From Candidatus Obscuribacterales bacterium (GTDB lineage: Bacteria > Cyanobacteriota > Vampirovibrionia > Obscuribacterales > Obscuribacteraceae): a stretch of DNA of 64,000 nucleotides. The stretch is taken from NCBI GenBank assembly GCA_019750335.1, contig JAIEOQ010000006.1:620001-684000 (forward strand), given 5' to 3'. Within the stretch, counting starts at the first letter, position 1, and each line of letters begins with the position of its first letter. Below, in pieces: positions 33,782-42,166 of this stretch. Position numbers and translations under genes: made by a program. The notes below the pieces were generated by a model that worked only from the letters and a program-made list of their open reading frames with translations, was not told where the DNA came from and ran no database searches.

Positions 33782-34114
33782 ATGACCGAAACCACTCCCA
33801 ATTTTGTAAATCTAGGGCAGGCAACTCAAGTTCCGGAAAATACGACCAAAGTATTTCCTCTTAACGGCAAGCGTGTTCTTGTTGCTAATGTGGATGGAGT
33901 TTTTTACGCCATAGATGATCGTTGCACTCACGACAACGGACCGCTTGGTGAAGGTGAATTATGCGGCAGCGAAGTTGAGTGCCCAAGACATGGTGCTCGT
34001 TTTGATCTGCGTACAGGCAAAGCTTTGTGCTTGCCGGCTGTAGGAGCGGTATCGACTTACAAGATTGATATACGCGAAGGGGATCTTTATGTTGGCTTGC
34101 CCGAAAATGTTTGA
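33782..34114 (+). CDS. Rieske-type [2Fe-2S] ferredoxin
   Basis: A 110-residue small Rieske protein. Cluster ligands are in CTHDNGPLGEG (C-x-H, residues about 42-44) and CPRHGARFD (C-x2-H, about 61-64). Such proteins serve as electron-transfer partners of ring-hydroxylating oxygenases, but this one sits between sufD and sufS, as in some SUF operons, suggesting a role in electron supply during cluster assembly. Its end overlaps the sufS start region. A good GAGGGAGG ribosome binding site precedes the ATG. Confidence 0.92.
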   Translation: MTETTPNFVNLGQATQVPENTTKVFPLNGKRVLVANVDGVFYAIDDRCTHDNGPLGEGELCGSEVECPRHGARFDLRTGKALCLPAVGAVSTYKIDIREGDLYVGLPENV

Positions 34115-35345
34115 TATTGACACTATCCGCAAAGATTTTCCGATTCTGGAAAGAGAGATTGAAGGGCGCAAGCTTGTTTATCTGGACAGCGCTGCAACCT
34201 CGCAAAAACCACAATCAGTAATCGATGCCCTGGTCAATTATTATGCCGATTACAACGCCAATATCCATCGCGGCGTCCATACTTTAAGTGAAGAAGCGAC
34301 GGCAGCCTATGAAGGCGTGCGCGAAAAAATTCAAGCTTTTATCGGTGCTCCGCAAAGCAAAGAGATTATCTTTACGCGCAACGCCACCGAAGCGATCAAT
34401 TTAGTTGCCTCGACTTGGGGTAAGCAAAACATCAAAGCTGGCGATGAAATTTTGCTTACCCCACTTGAGCATCATTCTAATTTAGTGCCTTGGCAAATGC
34501 TCGCTGCCGAGGTCGGAGCGAAAATAGTTTTTGCTGAATTAACCGCTGATGGCAGGCTTGATCTTGATTCTTGCCGGCGTTTGATTACAAGCAAAACTAA
34601 GCTTGTGGCCATGACACAAATGTCTAATGTGCTGGGTACAATTGTGCCGGTGGCCGCGGTGGCTAAACTGGCTCATGCTCAGGGCGCTCTTATGCTTGTT
34701 GATGGAGCGCAGAGTGTGCCGCATTTGCCTGTTGCTGTTAAAGAGCTGGGCTGTGATTTTCTTGTATTCTCCATGCATAAAATGCTTGGACCAACCGGAG
34801 TCGGTGTTCTCTGGGCACCGGCTGAAATACTTGAGTCGATGCCTCCTTATATGGGTGGCGGTGACATGATTAGTGCCGTATGGCGGGATCGTGCTTTATA
34901 CAATCAACTGCCTTGGAAGTTTGAAGCTGGTACGCCGAACATTGCTGATGTAATTGCTTCCGGTGCGGCTATCGATTATCTAGCACAACTAGGTATGGAC
35001 AACGTTCGTGCTCACGAAGTAGAGATTACCGAATACGCGCTGAAACGATTGCGCGATCTGCCTGGTATTACTATTTACGGACCGGAATCAAGCCAAGATC
35101 GCGGTGGCGTAATCTCTTTCAATTTCGCCGGTTTGCATCCTCATGATCTCGGACAAATAGTCAATGAAGACGGGGTGGCGATCCGGGTTGGGCATCATTG
35201 CTGCCAACCATTGATGCGCGATATGAATGTTACGGGTACTGCCCGCGCTAGCTTTTATATCTATAACACTAAAGAAGAAGTTGATGCTTTGTATAAGGCT
35301 TTGGAAAACGCACAGAAGGTTTTAGGACATGTCGCTTGCCGATGA
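34089..35345 (+). CDS. sufS: Cysteine desulfurase SufS
   Basis: A group II cysteine desulfurase of about 418 residues that extracts sulfur from cysteine as enzyme persulfide with PLP. The PLP Lys lies in FSMHKMLGPTGVG, the cofactor-binding region is RNATEAINLVA, and the catalytic Cys is in RVGHHCCQPLM, where the usual HHCA is HHCC. ATG 34089 has AGGGG six bases upstream; ATG 34107, which overlaps the Rieske stop, fits the family N-terminus equally well. It overlaps sufU by 17 bp. Confidence 0.96.
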   Translation: MLACPKMFDIDTIRKDFPILEREIEGRKLVYLDSAATSQKPQSVIDALVNYYADYNANIHRGVHTLSEEATAAYEGVREKIQAFIGAPQSKEIIFTRNATEAINLVASTWGKQNIKAGDEILLTPLEHHSNLVPWQMLAAEVGAKIVFAELTADGRLDLDSCRRLITSKTKLVAMTQMSNVLGTIVPVAAVAKLAHAQGALMLVDGAQSVPHLPVAVKELGCDFLVFSMHKMLGPTGVGVLWAPAEILESMPPYMGGGDMISAVWRDRALYNQLPWKFEAGTPNIADVIASGAAIDYLAQLGMDNVRAHEVEITEYALKRLRDLPGITIYGPESSQDRGGVISFNFAGLHPHDLGQIVNEDGVAIRVGHHCCQPLMRDMNVTGTARASFYIYNTKEEVDALYKALENAQKVLGHVACR

Positions 35346-35808
35346 TCTGTATCGAGAAACTATTCTCGATCATTACCACCAACCCCGCAATCAAGGTGTT
35401 TTAGAAGGACCGTCGGTACTCACCGTTGAAGGTGTAAATCCTTTATGCGGCGACGAGCTTACTTTATACCTTGACGTAAAAGATGGTTTGATTGCCGATG
35501 TGGCGATTAAATCACATGGTTGCTCAATCAACACTGCTTCGGCCTCGATGATGACTGAATCTGTTAAAGGTCAGCCGTTGGCAAAAGTGCAAACGTTGAT
35601 CGACACTTTCAAGAAAATGATGATGGAGAAAGACAGCCAAGTTACTTTGCCGGAAGAGATGGAAGAGCTGGAAGTGCTTGAAGGTGTAAAAAAATATCCG
35701 GTGCGGATTAAATGTGCTCTGCTTCCCTGGAATACCCTGCTTGAAGGCTTGCAGTGTTCGGCAACAGGGGCTGGGCAAGCTAAGCCAAAAGTTGTCACTA
35801 GCGAATAA
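35329..35808 (+). CDS. sufU: SufU sulfur-relay protein
   Basis: A 159-residue NifU-like protein of the SufU type. Zinc/sulfur-transfer ligands are Cys and Asp in NPLCGDE, Cys in HGCSINTASASMM and Cys in IKCALLPWNTL. The insertion of about 20 residues between the second and third Cys (including the KMMMEKDSQVTLPEEMEEL part) is diagnostic of SufU rather than IscU. SufU takes the persulfide from SufS and passes it to SufBCD. Translation is coupled to sufS by a 17-bp overlap. Confidence 0.95.
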   Translation: MSLADDLYRETILDHYHQPRNQGVLEGPSVLTVEGVNPLCGDELTLYLDVKDGLIADVAIKSHGCSINTASASMMTESVKGQPLAKVQTLIDTFKKMMMEKDSQVTLPEEMEELEVLEGVKKYPVRIKCALLPWNTLLEGLQCSATGAGQAKPKVVTSE

Positions 35809-35834
35809 GTCGTTAAAACTGCCGAGGAAAATAA

Positions 35835-36143
35835 ATGTCTAGTTTGCAAGAAGATTTGGTGCTTGAACACATTCGTACTGTGGTCGACCCGGAGTTGGGA
35901 ATAAGCATTGTTGATCTTGGCCTGATTTATTCTGTAGCAGTTAATGACAACGACATTCACATAAAAATGACGTTGACAAGTCCTGCCTGTCCAGTCGGTG
36001 CTGTAATTCAAGCTCAAGTTCATCAAACTGTGAAAAAATTGCCTTGGGCAAAAGAAGTTATGGTCGAGTTGGTTTGGTCCCCGCGCTGGGACCCAAGAAC
36101 CATGGCTAGCGAAGACGCCAAAATGGAGCTTGGCATCCTTTAA
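35835..36143 (+). CDS. SufT-like DUF59/MIP18 protein
   Basis: A 102-residue DUF59 protein. VVDPELGISIVDLGLIYSV and LTSPACPVGAVI with the conserved Cys are the family hallmark; a VELVWSPRWDPRTMASEDAK stretch closes the domain. SufT-type proteins help mature Fe-S enzymes. It is the last gene of the suf operon. A homologous DUF59 module is fused to the N-terminus of Mrp at 40975. Confidence 0.93.
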   Translation: MSSLQEDLVLEHIRTVVDPELGISIVDLGLIYSVAVNDNDIHIKMTLTSPACPVGAVIQAQVHQTVKKLPWAKEVMVELVWSPRWDPRTMASEDAKMELGIL

Positions 36144-36204
36144 ATCGCTTACGAAAACTTTGCTTGGTCTTTACTGCCGCTGCCAAGCTGATAAATTTAG
36201 TTAG

Positions 36205-36219
36205 ATCGGTATCACCGAT
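36205..36219. promoter_or_regulatory. Dyad in the leader of the nucleoside hydrolase gene
   Basis: ATCGGT-ATC-ACCGAT (6-bp arms, 3-base centre) ends three bases before the ATG at 36223, where a ribosome binding site would be expected but is missing. A looser inverted repeat GCTTGG/CCAAGC (36162-36188) lies upstream. The dyad could act as an operator or as an RNA hairpin over the start. Confidence 0.35.
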
Positions 36220-36222
36220 TTA

Positions 36223-37158
36223 ATGGTAACCATGCCTCAATTTGCCATTCATGATAATGACGGTCACGTCGACGATTTCCTGAGCACTATATTGCTTTGG
36301 CTGTCGCCTGAGTTATCGCTTTTAGCGGTTACAGTTACGGATGGTGATTGTTTTGCCGCGCAATCCTACGAAGCTTTTCTGAAAATGGCTACTTTTCTCG
36401 ACGTGAACGGCGGAGAGATCGGTTATAGCGAAGATCCCTGTCCAAATCCCTTTCCGGACAGCTGGCGTCGCGAAAGTTACATAATCAATGAACTGCCAAT
36501 TTTTAGTGATAACGCGCTCAAGACACCTTATCAAACACGTAAGGCGCGCAAGTCGTCTGTAATCATTACCGAATGTTTGAACAATTCACGCGGTCCTGTA
36601 ACCCTTGTTTGTACCGGACCGCTGACTAATATTGCTCCGATTTTTGAAGAACGTCCGGAGCTGAAGAAGAAAGTTGAAAGCATCGTTTTTATGGGCGGGG
36701 CTTTTGGTGTTCAGGGCAATGTGGAAATGCCGGAACACGATAATACTGCCGAATGGAATGTTTATGCCGACCCACAGGCAGCAAAGCGTGTTTTGGACAG
36801 CGGTATCCCAATCACATTTATTCCGCTTGATGTAACCAATCATGTGCCTGTGACTCGTGAGTTCATACTCAAACTCGATGAACAAGCTGAGAGTTGCCGC
36901 GCTTCGCAATTGGCGGCCAAGCTTTATTCTTTGGTTAAAGGGTTCAATTACTATTTCTGGGATACTCTTACGGCTGCGGCTGTGATCAAGCCTGAGCTGT
37001 TTACTTTTAAGGATCAGCGCGTCGATATCGTCACTCAAGGTAAGAGCCAGGGACGAACACAAGCCACCATATTTGGTGGCAAAAAAGTGAAGATCGCTAC
37101 CTCAATTAAAGTTGAGCCTTTTGAGCAATTCATTCTCGAAGTGCTGCGCCGGCGGTAG
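36223..37158 (+). CDS. Inosine/uridine-preferring nucleoside hydrolase family protein
   Basis: A 311-residue protein. The Ca-binding Asp cluster DNDGHVDD (family DTDPGxDD) is near residue 10, GPLTNIAP near 130, MGGAFGVQGNVEMPEHDNTAEWN near 165 and FWDTLTAA near 245. The metal Asp residues are kept, but the His that usually precedes the last Asp is Trp, as in atypical members. The reaction is hydrolysis of the N-glycosidic bond of ribonucleosides. It is followed 1 bp downstream by a nucleotidyltransferase-like gene. Confidence 0.88.
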   Translation: MVTMPQFAIHDNDGHVDDFLSTILLWLSPELSLLAVTVTDGDCFAAQSYEAFLKMATFLDVNGGEIGYSEDPCPNPFPDSWRRESYIINELPIFSDNALKTPYQTRKARKSSVIITECLNNSRGPVTLVCTGPLTNIAPIFEERPELKKKVESIVFMGGAFGVQGNVEMPEHDNTAEWNVYADPQAAKRVLDSGIPITFIPLDVTNHVPVTREFILKLDEQAESCRASQLAAKLYSLVKGFNYYFWDTLTAAAVIKPELFTFKDQRVDIVTQGKSQGRTQATIFGGKKVKIATSIKVEPFEQFILEVLRRR

Positions 37159-37159
37159 G

Positions 37160-37897
37160 ATGGCTGAAAAAATCGCACCGGAATTGGCGGCAAGAGAGAT
37201 CTGGCAGGAAAGATATCCTGACGCCAAAGCTGTTTTTCTTTGCGGTTCAGTGATTCGTGGTGAAGGAACGCGATTCTCGGATCTTGATCTTGTCGTTGTT
37301 TTTGAAAAACTTGAATATGCTTGGCGCGAATCCTTCTATTATAAAAACTGGCCAATTGAAGCCTTTGTGCACGACATCAGTACGTTAAATTACTTCTTTT
37401 ATGAAATGGATGCTAAATCAGGTTGTCCCTCTTTGCCGCAGATGGTGACAGAAGGAATTGTTGTTTCTGGAGCGACAGAACTTTCTGATTCTTTGAAAAG
37501 AATTGCCCGAGATATTTTAGATAAAGGACCGAGCGCGTTAACTGCTGATGAGCTGGATCGCCGGCGATATGCAATAACTGATCTGCTCGATGATTTGCGA
37601 GACCCTCGTTCCTCCTCCGAACTGACAGCCGTTGGAACGCAACTGTTTGGAGAGTTAGCCGACTATTATTTCCGGTCTAAAGGATTGTGGTCGGCTACTG
37701 GTAAAACTGTTATCCGTAGATTCAATGCGGTGAATCCGGCTTTAGGTGCCAAATACGAAAATGCATTTCATCAACTCTTTGCTGATTCCAATCCAGCTGC
37801 CTGCATAGTCCTTGCAGAGGAAATCTTAAGCGACTGTGGCGGACTATTGTTTGACGGATACCGTTTAAATGCGCCGGCTTCCTGGAAGCTGGATTGA
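37160..37897 (+). CDS. Nucleotidyltransferase-fold protein
   Basis: A protein of about 245 residues. The signature FLCGSVIRGEGTRFSDLDLVVV (residues about 24-45, a GS-x(9)-DxD pattern) marks a pol-beta-type nucleotidyltransferase. The C-terminal half is helical (ADELDRRRYAITDLLDDLRD) and may bind nucleotide or an acceptor, as in aminoglycoside or kanamycin-type nucleotidyltransferases. ATG 37160 follows the hydrolase stop by 1 bp; an ATG at 37112 would overlap it by 47 bp and adds a poor N-terminus. The acceptor is unknown. Confidence 0.83.
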   Translation: MAEKIAPELAAREIWQERYPDAKAVFLCGSVIRGEGTRFSDLDLVVVFEKLEYAWRESFYYKNWPIEAFVHDISTLNYFFYEMDAKSGCPSLPQMVTEGIVVSGATELSDSLKRIARDILDKGPSALTADELDRRRYAITDLLDDLRDPRSSSELTAVGTQLFGELADYYFRSKGLWSATGKTVIRRFNAVNPALGAKYENAFHQLFADSNPAACIVLAEEILSDCGGLLFDGYRLNAPASWKLD

Positions 37898-37994
37898 TTT
37901 TTCCGGCAAATAATGACTGAAGTCAGGCTCGTTTGTGACTGCGGTCAGTGGTGTAGTTAAGGCTTGCTGTGTTAGATTCGGCGAACTTCTCTCA

Positions 37995-38393
37995 ATGAGG
38001 TTTCATCAACAAATGAACCTGCTGTCGCGTCATTACCCATGGCTTCTTGGCGGAGCCTTGCTTTACGCCAGTTATTGTTTTATGGTTACTCGCGTTTCGG
38101 GCATCTGGCTTGCGGGCTTTCTAATTAGCCAGCTTAGTCTTGTGCTGATCCTTTTGGGAGCATTTATTTTGCTTCTAAACATAGTGATTGGCTTTGTATT
38201 GAGAGCGAGTGTGGATGTTCTTGAATCCTATCTCAAGCTTGGCTTTGGTATGCGTAACTTTCTTTTGAAAGCTTGTTTGATTGCCATTGGTTTTGAACTA
38301 GGCATGCTTTCGCTTTTCTGTTTTCATCTGTGCACGACGCCGCCTCAAATATTGGACGGCTGGTCTCCTGTTAAAGCGGATAAACCGGTATAA
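37995..38393 (+). CDS. Small hypothetical membrane protein
   Basis: A protein of about 132 residues from ATG 37995; 37935 is an upstream alternative and 38013 a downstream one. Three hydrophobic helices: YPWLLGGALLYASYCFMV, a GFLISQLSLVLILLGAFILL stretch and a final LLKACLIAIGFELGMLSLF. No family recognised. It is followed by another short membrane-protein gene in the same direction. Confidence 0.55.
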   Translation: MRFHQQMNLLSRHYPWLLGGALLYASYCFMVTRVSGIWLAGFLISQLSLVLILLGAFILLLNIVIGFVLRASVDVLESYLKLGFGMRNFLLKACLIAIGFELGMLSLFCFHLCTTPPQILDGWSPVKADKPV

Positions 38394-38442
38394 GCGTTTT
38401 CGCCCATTGTCTCTTTAAAATACTCGTGTTAAATTCGTTTTG

Positions 38443-38811
38443 ATGGGCGAAATTGACACTGAAAATCCAGTCGAAATAAAGAAATCTGACTTTTTGTCTC
38501 GAGCCGACATTTGGTTTGGTGGTGGTGTGTTTTTTTATGCCTTTTGCGCTGTTTTGGCTTTGCAAAACAAAACTTTCTGGTTCGTTCTGAATTTATTGAA
38601 TTGGGTTTATATAGTTCTGGTAATTGCCGGAATCGTCAGGCTATTGCAAGGCAAACAAAGCGATATTACCCGTAACGATATGAAGTTCAATCTCGTTCGT
38701 TTCGGCTGGTTTGCTGCTGGTTGGCTGCTTGCGCGACTCAGCTTGTTTGTTGCTTATTCTTCAGGGTATCTCTCGTTGTCGGGCAGCGATCCGCTTTCGT
38801 TACCCTTTTAA
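38443..38811 (+). CDS. Small hypothetical membrane protein
   Basis: A protein of about 122 residues from ATG 38443. A polar N-terminus (MGEIDTENPVEIKKSD) is followed by four hydrophobic segments: FGGGVFFYAFCAVLAL, NLLNWVYIVLVIAGIVRLL, FGWFAAGWLLARLSLFVAY and a short end. No family recognised. It converges with the HAD phosphatase gene, overlapping stops by 4 bp. Confidence 0.6.
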   Translation: MGEIDTENPVEIKKSDFLSRADIWFGGGVFFYAFCAVLALQNKTFWFVLNLLNWVYIVLVIAGIVRLLQGKQSDITRNDMKFNLVRFGWFAAGWLLARLSLFVAYSSGYLSLSGSDPLSLPF

Positions 38812-39482
38812 GGAATGAAATAGATTTTGTTCGGCAGTTTTTCGCAGTCTTCGGAAAAGCCGCCGGCAAGGTCGGAATACTGATCGCCGATATTGACGAT
38901 GATCTTAAATCCGAGATCTTCTATTTTTTTACGATAAGCAGCTTTCACTTTTTCGGCCGGAGATTTATCACCGTCGGTACGCATATAAAGCCCGTCATAA
39001 GCAATGCCGTTGTTGACCAAGTTGGCGATTGTGCCACTACGCAAGAGCTCCATTCTGCCGGTGATGAAAAAGATGGCAAACCCTTTTTTGCGCGCCCAGG
39101 CAAGTAAATCGGCTGTCTTTTTTAGCGAGGGCGCTTTAGCGTCGTTGACCCAAACGTCAAAATCTTTCCAGTGAAATTCGGGATGTTTTTCAAAGAATCG
39201 GCGATTATCCAGGAGGGTTTCGTCAAGATCGCTGACGATAGCGACTTTTCGCTCCCCCAGGTGTTTTTGGCAGGTGCTACGGGCGTCTTTGATTGCTTTG
39301 TCAAACTCTTTCTTGTATGCGCTAGTTCGGCTGTAGGCCAATCCTTTGGCTGTGTTTGTCTCTTTGGCGCCGTCTTTCGGTATGGTTATATCGTTGCAAG
39401 GGCAGGCGCTGACGCTCTGGATAAATGTAATGACGCTGAGGCAAGCGATCAGAAGTTGCTTAGTATCGTATATGGTGCGCAT
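38808..39482 (-). CDS. Exported HAD-family acid phosphatase
   Basis: A protein of about 224 residues from ATG 39482, with GAGGT nine bases upstream; the open frame extends to 39710 but that would place the signal peptide internally. Signal peptide LLIACLSVITFIQSVSA, then a Cys after it (ACPCND), possibly a lipoprotein site. HAD motifs: SDLDETLLDN (nucleophile and acid Asp), FITGRME (Thr), KVKAAYRKK (Lys) and NIGDQYSDLAGG (Asp). This matches the class B/subfamily IIIB acid phosphatases that dephosphorylate nucleotides in the periplasm. Confidence 0.87.
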   Translation of the reverse strand: MRTIYDTKQLLIACLSVITFIQSVSACPCNDITIPKDGAKETNTAKGLAYSRTSAYKKEFDKAIKDARSTCQKHLGERKVAIVSDLDETLLDNRRFFEKHPEFHWKDFDVWVNDAKAPSLKKTADLLAWARKKGFAIFFITGRMELLRSGTIANLVNNGIAYDGLYMRTDGDKSPAEKVKAAYRKKIEDLGFKIIVNIGDQYSDLAGGFSEDCEKLPNKIYFIP

Positions 39483-39593
39483 TGCCGAACCTCGATTGCT
39501 GGAATTTCTCTCTGGTAGAAAAGGATTGTAGCAGGGAAAAAATATGACTTTAGTCAGATTGACAACCTTTTTCTCGCAGATTAAGCTGGCTTT

Positions 39594-40850
39594 ATGACAG
39601 GGTTTAAGCAAAAATTTGAGCAATTGCGCATATTCATATTTGCGGCTTGTTTTTTGTGGGCCGGAATTATTGTTGCCCAAAGTGTTCCTTATTACATTTA
39701 TATTGGTCAAGGCAAAGAAGCTTATCGTGCCGGACGCTACGGCGAAGCTGATGAACTCTTTAATTTAGCGTTAGCGGAATCGGAAAAACTGGATGATTCG
39801 GATCCGCGTCTGGCCGCTAGTTTGAATAATATCGGTGAGCTTTATCGCCTGGATGCGGCTTATGCTAAAGCCGAGCCGATTTATAATCGATTGCAAAAAA
39901 TTGCTGAGACTGAATTGATTAAAAAACCGCGAGAAGCGGCTGTAATTCTGAATAATGTTGCGGCGTTTCATCGCGATCTGTGGAAATTCGACGCTGCCGA
40001 AGATTTGTACAAAAAATCTCTGGCAATTTGGCGGGGCAAGCTTAAGCAAAGCAACGATCCAAACTGTGCGGCGACTCTAACCGGTTTAGCGCGTATCTAT
40101 CAAGACAAAGGGAAATACAAGCTTGCTGAGCCGCTTTATTTGGAAGCTTTGCAGAAACGCTTGCAGCTTCAAGGAAGCGCTCATCCTGATGTTGCTGCAG
40201 TGCTCGGAAATTTAGCCGGTTTATATCGCCGGCAGCAACGCTACAAAGAAGCTGAAGCGGTGTATAGGCAAGCTTTAGCTATTGATATCAAAAATGCCGG
40301 TTTGCGGCATCCGGATACGGCTTGCGATCAAAACGGTTTAGCCGGTCTGTTGCGCGAACAAGGTAAATATGCCGAATCGGCAAGCTTATATGAGTGCGCT
40401 CTGGCCACTAGAAAAATGACTTTTGGAATGAATCATCCGTTAACGGCGAAAACACTTTTAGGACTCGGTGAGCTTGATTGCGCTCGTGGCAAATACAAAG
40501 AAGCTGAAATTAGTTTGCGCCACGCTTTGTCTATCGATAACCAAGTATTTGTCGGTGATCATCCGGATAAAGCCGGATGTCTGCATGCACTATCGGTGGT
40601 ACTAAAAAAACAAGGACGCTGTGCTGACGCGCAAAAAATGATTGAAGAAGCTATTGCTTTGCGCAAAAAAATATTGGGTGAGCAGCATCCGGACTTAGCT
40701 CTGTCTTATTTCAATCAAGCTGAGATTTACAGTCTTGAAGATAAACAAGCTCTAGCCGAAGAATATTTCAATAAAGCTTTGGCGATTCAAAAAGCGCTTT
40801 TTGGCGAGAGCCATCCCATATTTATGGCTACTGTCAGCAGTAAAAGATAA
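39594..40850 (+). CDS. Membrane-anchored TPR (kinesin light chain-like) protein
   Basis: A 418-residue protein. An N-terminal hydrophobic helix (IFIFAACFLWAGIIVAQSV) acts as anchor or signal. About eight 42-residue TPR repeats follow, with kinesin-light-chain-type spacing and HPD turns: AHPDVAAVLGNLAGLYRRQ, HPDTACDQNGLAGLLREQ and an EQHPDLALSYFNQAEIY unit. Protein-binding scaffold; no enzymatic residues. It is transcribed divergently from the HAD phosphatase. Confidence 0.82.
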   Translation: MTGFKQKFEQLRIFIFAACFLWAGIIVAQSVPYYIYIGQGKEAYRAGRYGEADELFNLALAESEKLDDSDPRLAASLNNIGELYRLDAAYAKAEPIYNRLQKIAETELIKKPREAAVILNNVAAFHRDLWKFDAAEDLYKKSLAIWRGKLKQSNDPNCAATLTGLARIYQDKGKYKLAEPLYLEALQKRLQLQGSAHPDVAAVLGNLAGLYRRQQRYKEAEAVYRQALAIDIKNAGLRHPDTACDQNGLAGLLREQGKYAESASLYECALATRKMTFGMNHPLTAKTLLGLGELDCARGKYKEAEISLRHALSIDNQVFVGDHPDKAGCLHALSVVLKKQGRCADAQKMIEEAIALRKKILGEQHPDLALSYFNQAEIYSLEDKQALAEEYFNKALAIQKALFGESHPIFMATVSSKR

Positions 40851-40974
40851 CGCTTATTTCATATTTGTGCGCTGAATTTAGTTTGAATACGAATATTTAG
40901 TTAGGGCTCAGATATGTTCGGCAAAAGCTCGTATGATCCATAGTGTATAGCCGTACGTTAAGGACTCTTTCGGC

Positions 40975-42078
40975 ATGTTTGGCAAGAAAAACGATAATAA
41001 AGTGACTGTAGAGCAGGTTATGCAAGCTTTGTCCAAAGTTATGGACCCGGATTTGCATATGGATATTGTCAGTCTGGGCATGATTTCAGATGTGCAAATT
41101 AAAGGCGGACATGTCTCATTTAAGTTGACCTTAACCACTCCGGCCTGTCCGGTTAAAGAGAAGCTTGAGCAGGAGAGCCGTGACGTTGTCGCTGCTATTC
41201 CTGGCGTTAGCGAAGTCTCAATGGAGTCAACCGCCAGTGTTTCCACTCGCGGTAAAGTTGCCGGCAAAGAAGATATTCCGGGCATCAAACAAATTATTGC
41301 TGTTACTTCGGGTAAGGGCGGTGTGGGCAAAACCACAGTTTCGATCAATTTAGCCGTTGCTTTGTCGCAATTGGGCGCTAAAGTCGGCTTGCTGGATGCG
41401 GACATCACCGGACCGAATGCCCCGCTTATGTTAGGCGTATCAGGCTATCAGCCTGCAGCTAAAGACAATCGGATTATTCCGGCGGAAAATTACGGCGTTA
41501 AGTGTATTTCAATGGCCTTTTTTGTCGCAGACGATACGCCGGTTATTTGGCGTGGACCGATGCTTGATAAAGCTATTCGCCAATTTTTACGTGATGTTGA
41601 ATGGGGCGAACTTGATTATTTGATTGTCGATATGCCTCCAGGCACCGGTGATGCTCAACTGAGCATGTGCCAAGCAACCAATCTTTCTGGTGGTGTGATT
41701 GTGACGACACCGCAAACCGTAGCTTGTTTGGACGCACGTAAAGGCACGGCCATGTTCCAACAGATGCAAGTACCGGTTTTGGGATTGATTGAAAATATGA
41801 GTTATTTCGTCACCCCAAGCGGCGAGCGGGCTGATATCTTCGGGCACGGCGGCGGCAAAGAGCTGGCGCAAGAATTGAACGTCAGTTTCTTAGGTGAAGT
41901 GCCGCTAGAACCGTCCATTCGTATCGGTGGCGATACCGGTAAGCCGATTACATTCTCTGAACCGAATGGCACTATTGCTAACTCGTTCAAAGAAATAGCC
42001 AAAAATTTGGCGGCTCAAGTCAGCATTCAATCGAGAAACGCTACAACAACCACGGCAATCCCTGTTACAGCACATTAG
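40975..42078 (+). CDS. mrp: Mrp/ApbC Fe-S cluster carrier ATPase
   Basis: A 367-residue protein. The N-terminal DUF59 domain (residues 8-90) has KVMDPDLHMDIVSLGMI and TTPACPVKEKL. The MinD-like ATPase has the deviant Walker A SGKGGVGKTTVSINLA (about residue 115), LLDADITGPNAP and VDMPPGTGD. The C-x2-C of many family members near residue 280 is absent (ENMSYFVTPSGERAD, canonical Mrp has CxxC there), so cluster binding may differ. It carries or inserts Fe-S clusters; the DUF59 domain parallels the suf-operon protein at 35835. Confidence 0.93.
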   Translation: MFGKKNDNKVTVEQVMQALSKVMDPDLHMDIVSLGMISDVQIKGGHVSFKLTLTTPACPVKEKLEQESRDVVAAIPGVSEVSMESTASVSTRGKVAGKEDIPGIKQIIAVTSGKGGVGKTTVSINLAVALSQLGAKVGLLDADITGPNAPLMLGVSGYQPAAKDNRIIPAENYGVKCISMAFFVADDTPVIWRGPMLDKAIRQFLRDVEWGELDYLIVDMPPGTGDAQLSMCQATNLSGGVIVTTPQTVACLDARKGTAMFQQMQVPVLGLIENMSYFVTPSGERADIFGHGGGKELAQELNVSFLGEVPLEPSIRIGGDTGKPITFSEPNGTIANSFKEIAKNLAAQVSIQSRNATTTTAIPVTAH

Positions 42079-42166
42079 ACGCAAAAAGCGGCTATCTGTT
42101 GGATATCTTTTCCGTGACTTTTCTTTAGTTCTCGCTATCATATTCATCACGAATGGTGGGGCGAGT

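Noticed and set aside
38808..39710. The longer 300-codon form of the HAD phosphatase
   Set aside because: It would put the signal peptide at residue 77; the ATG at 39482 has a good ribosome binding site directly before the signal peptide.
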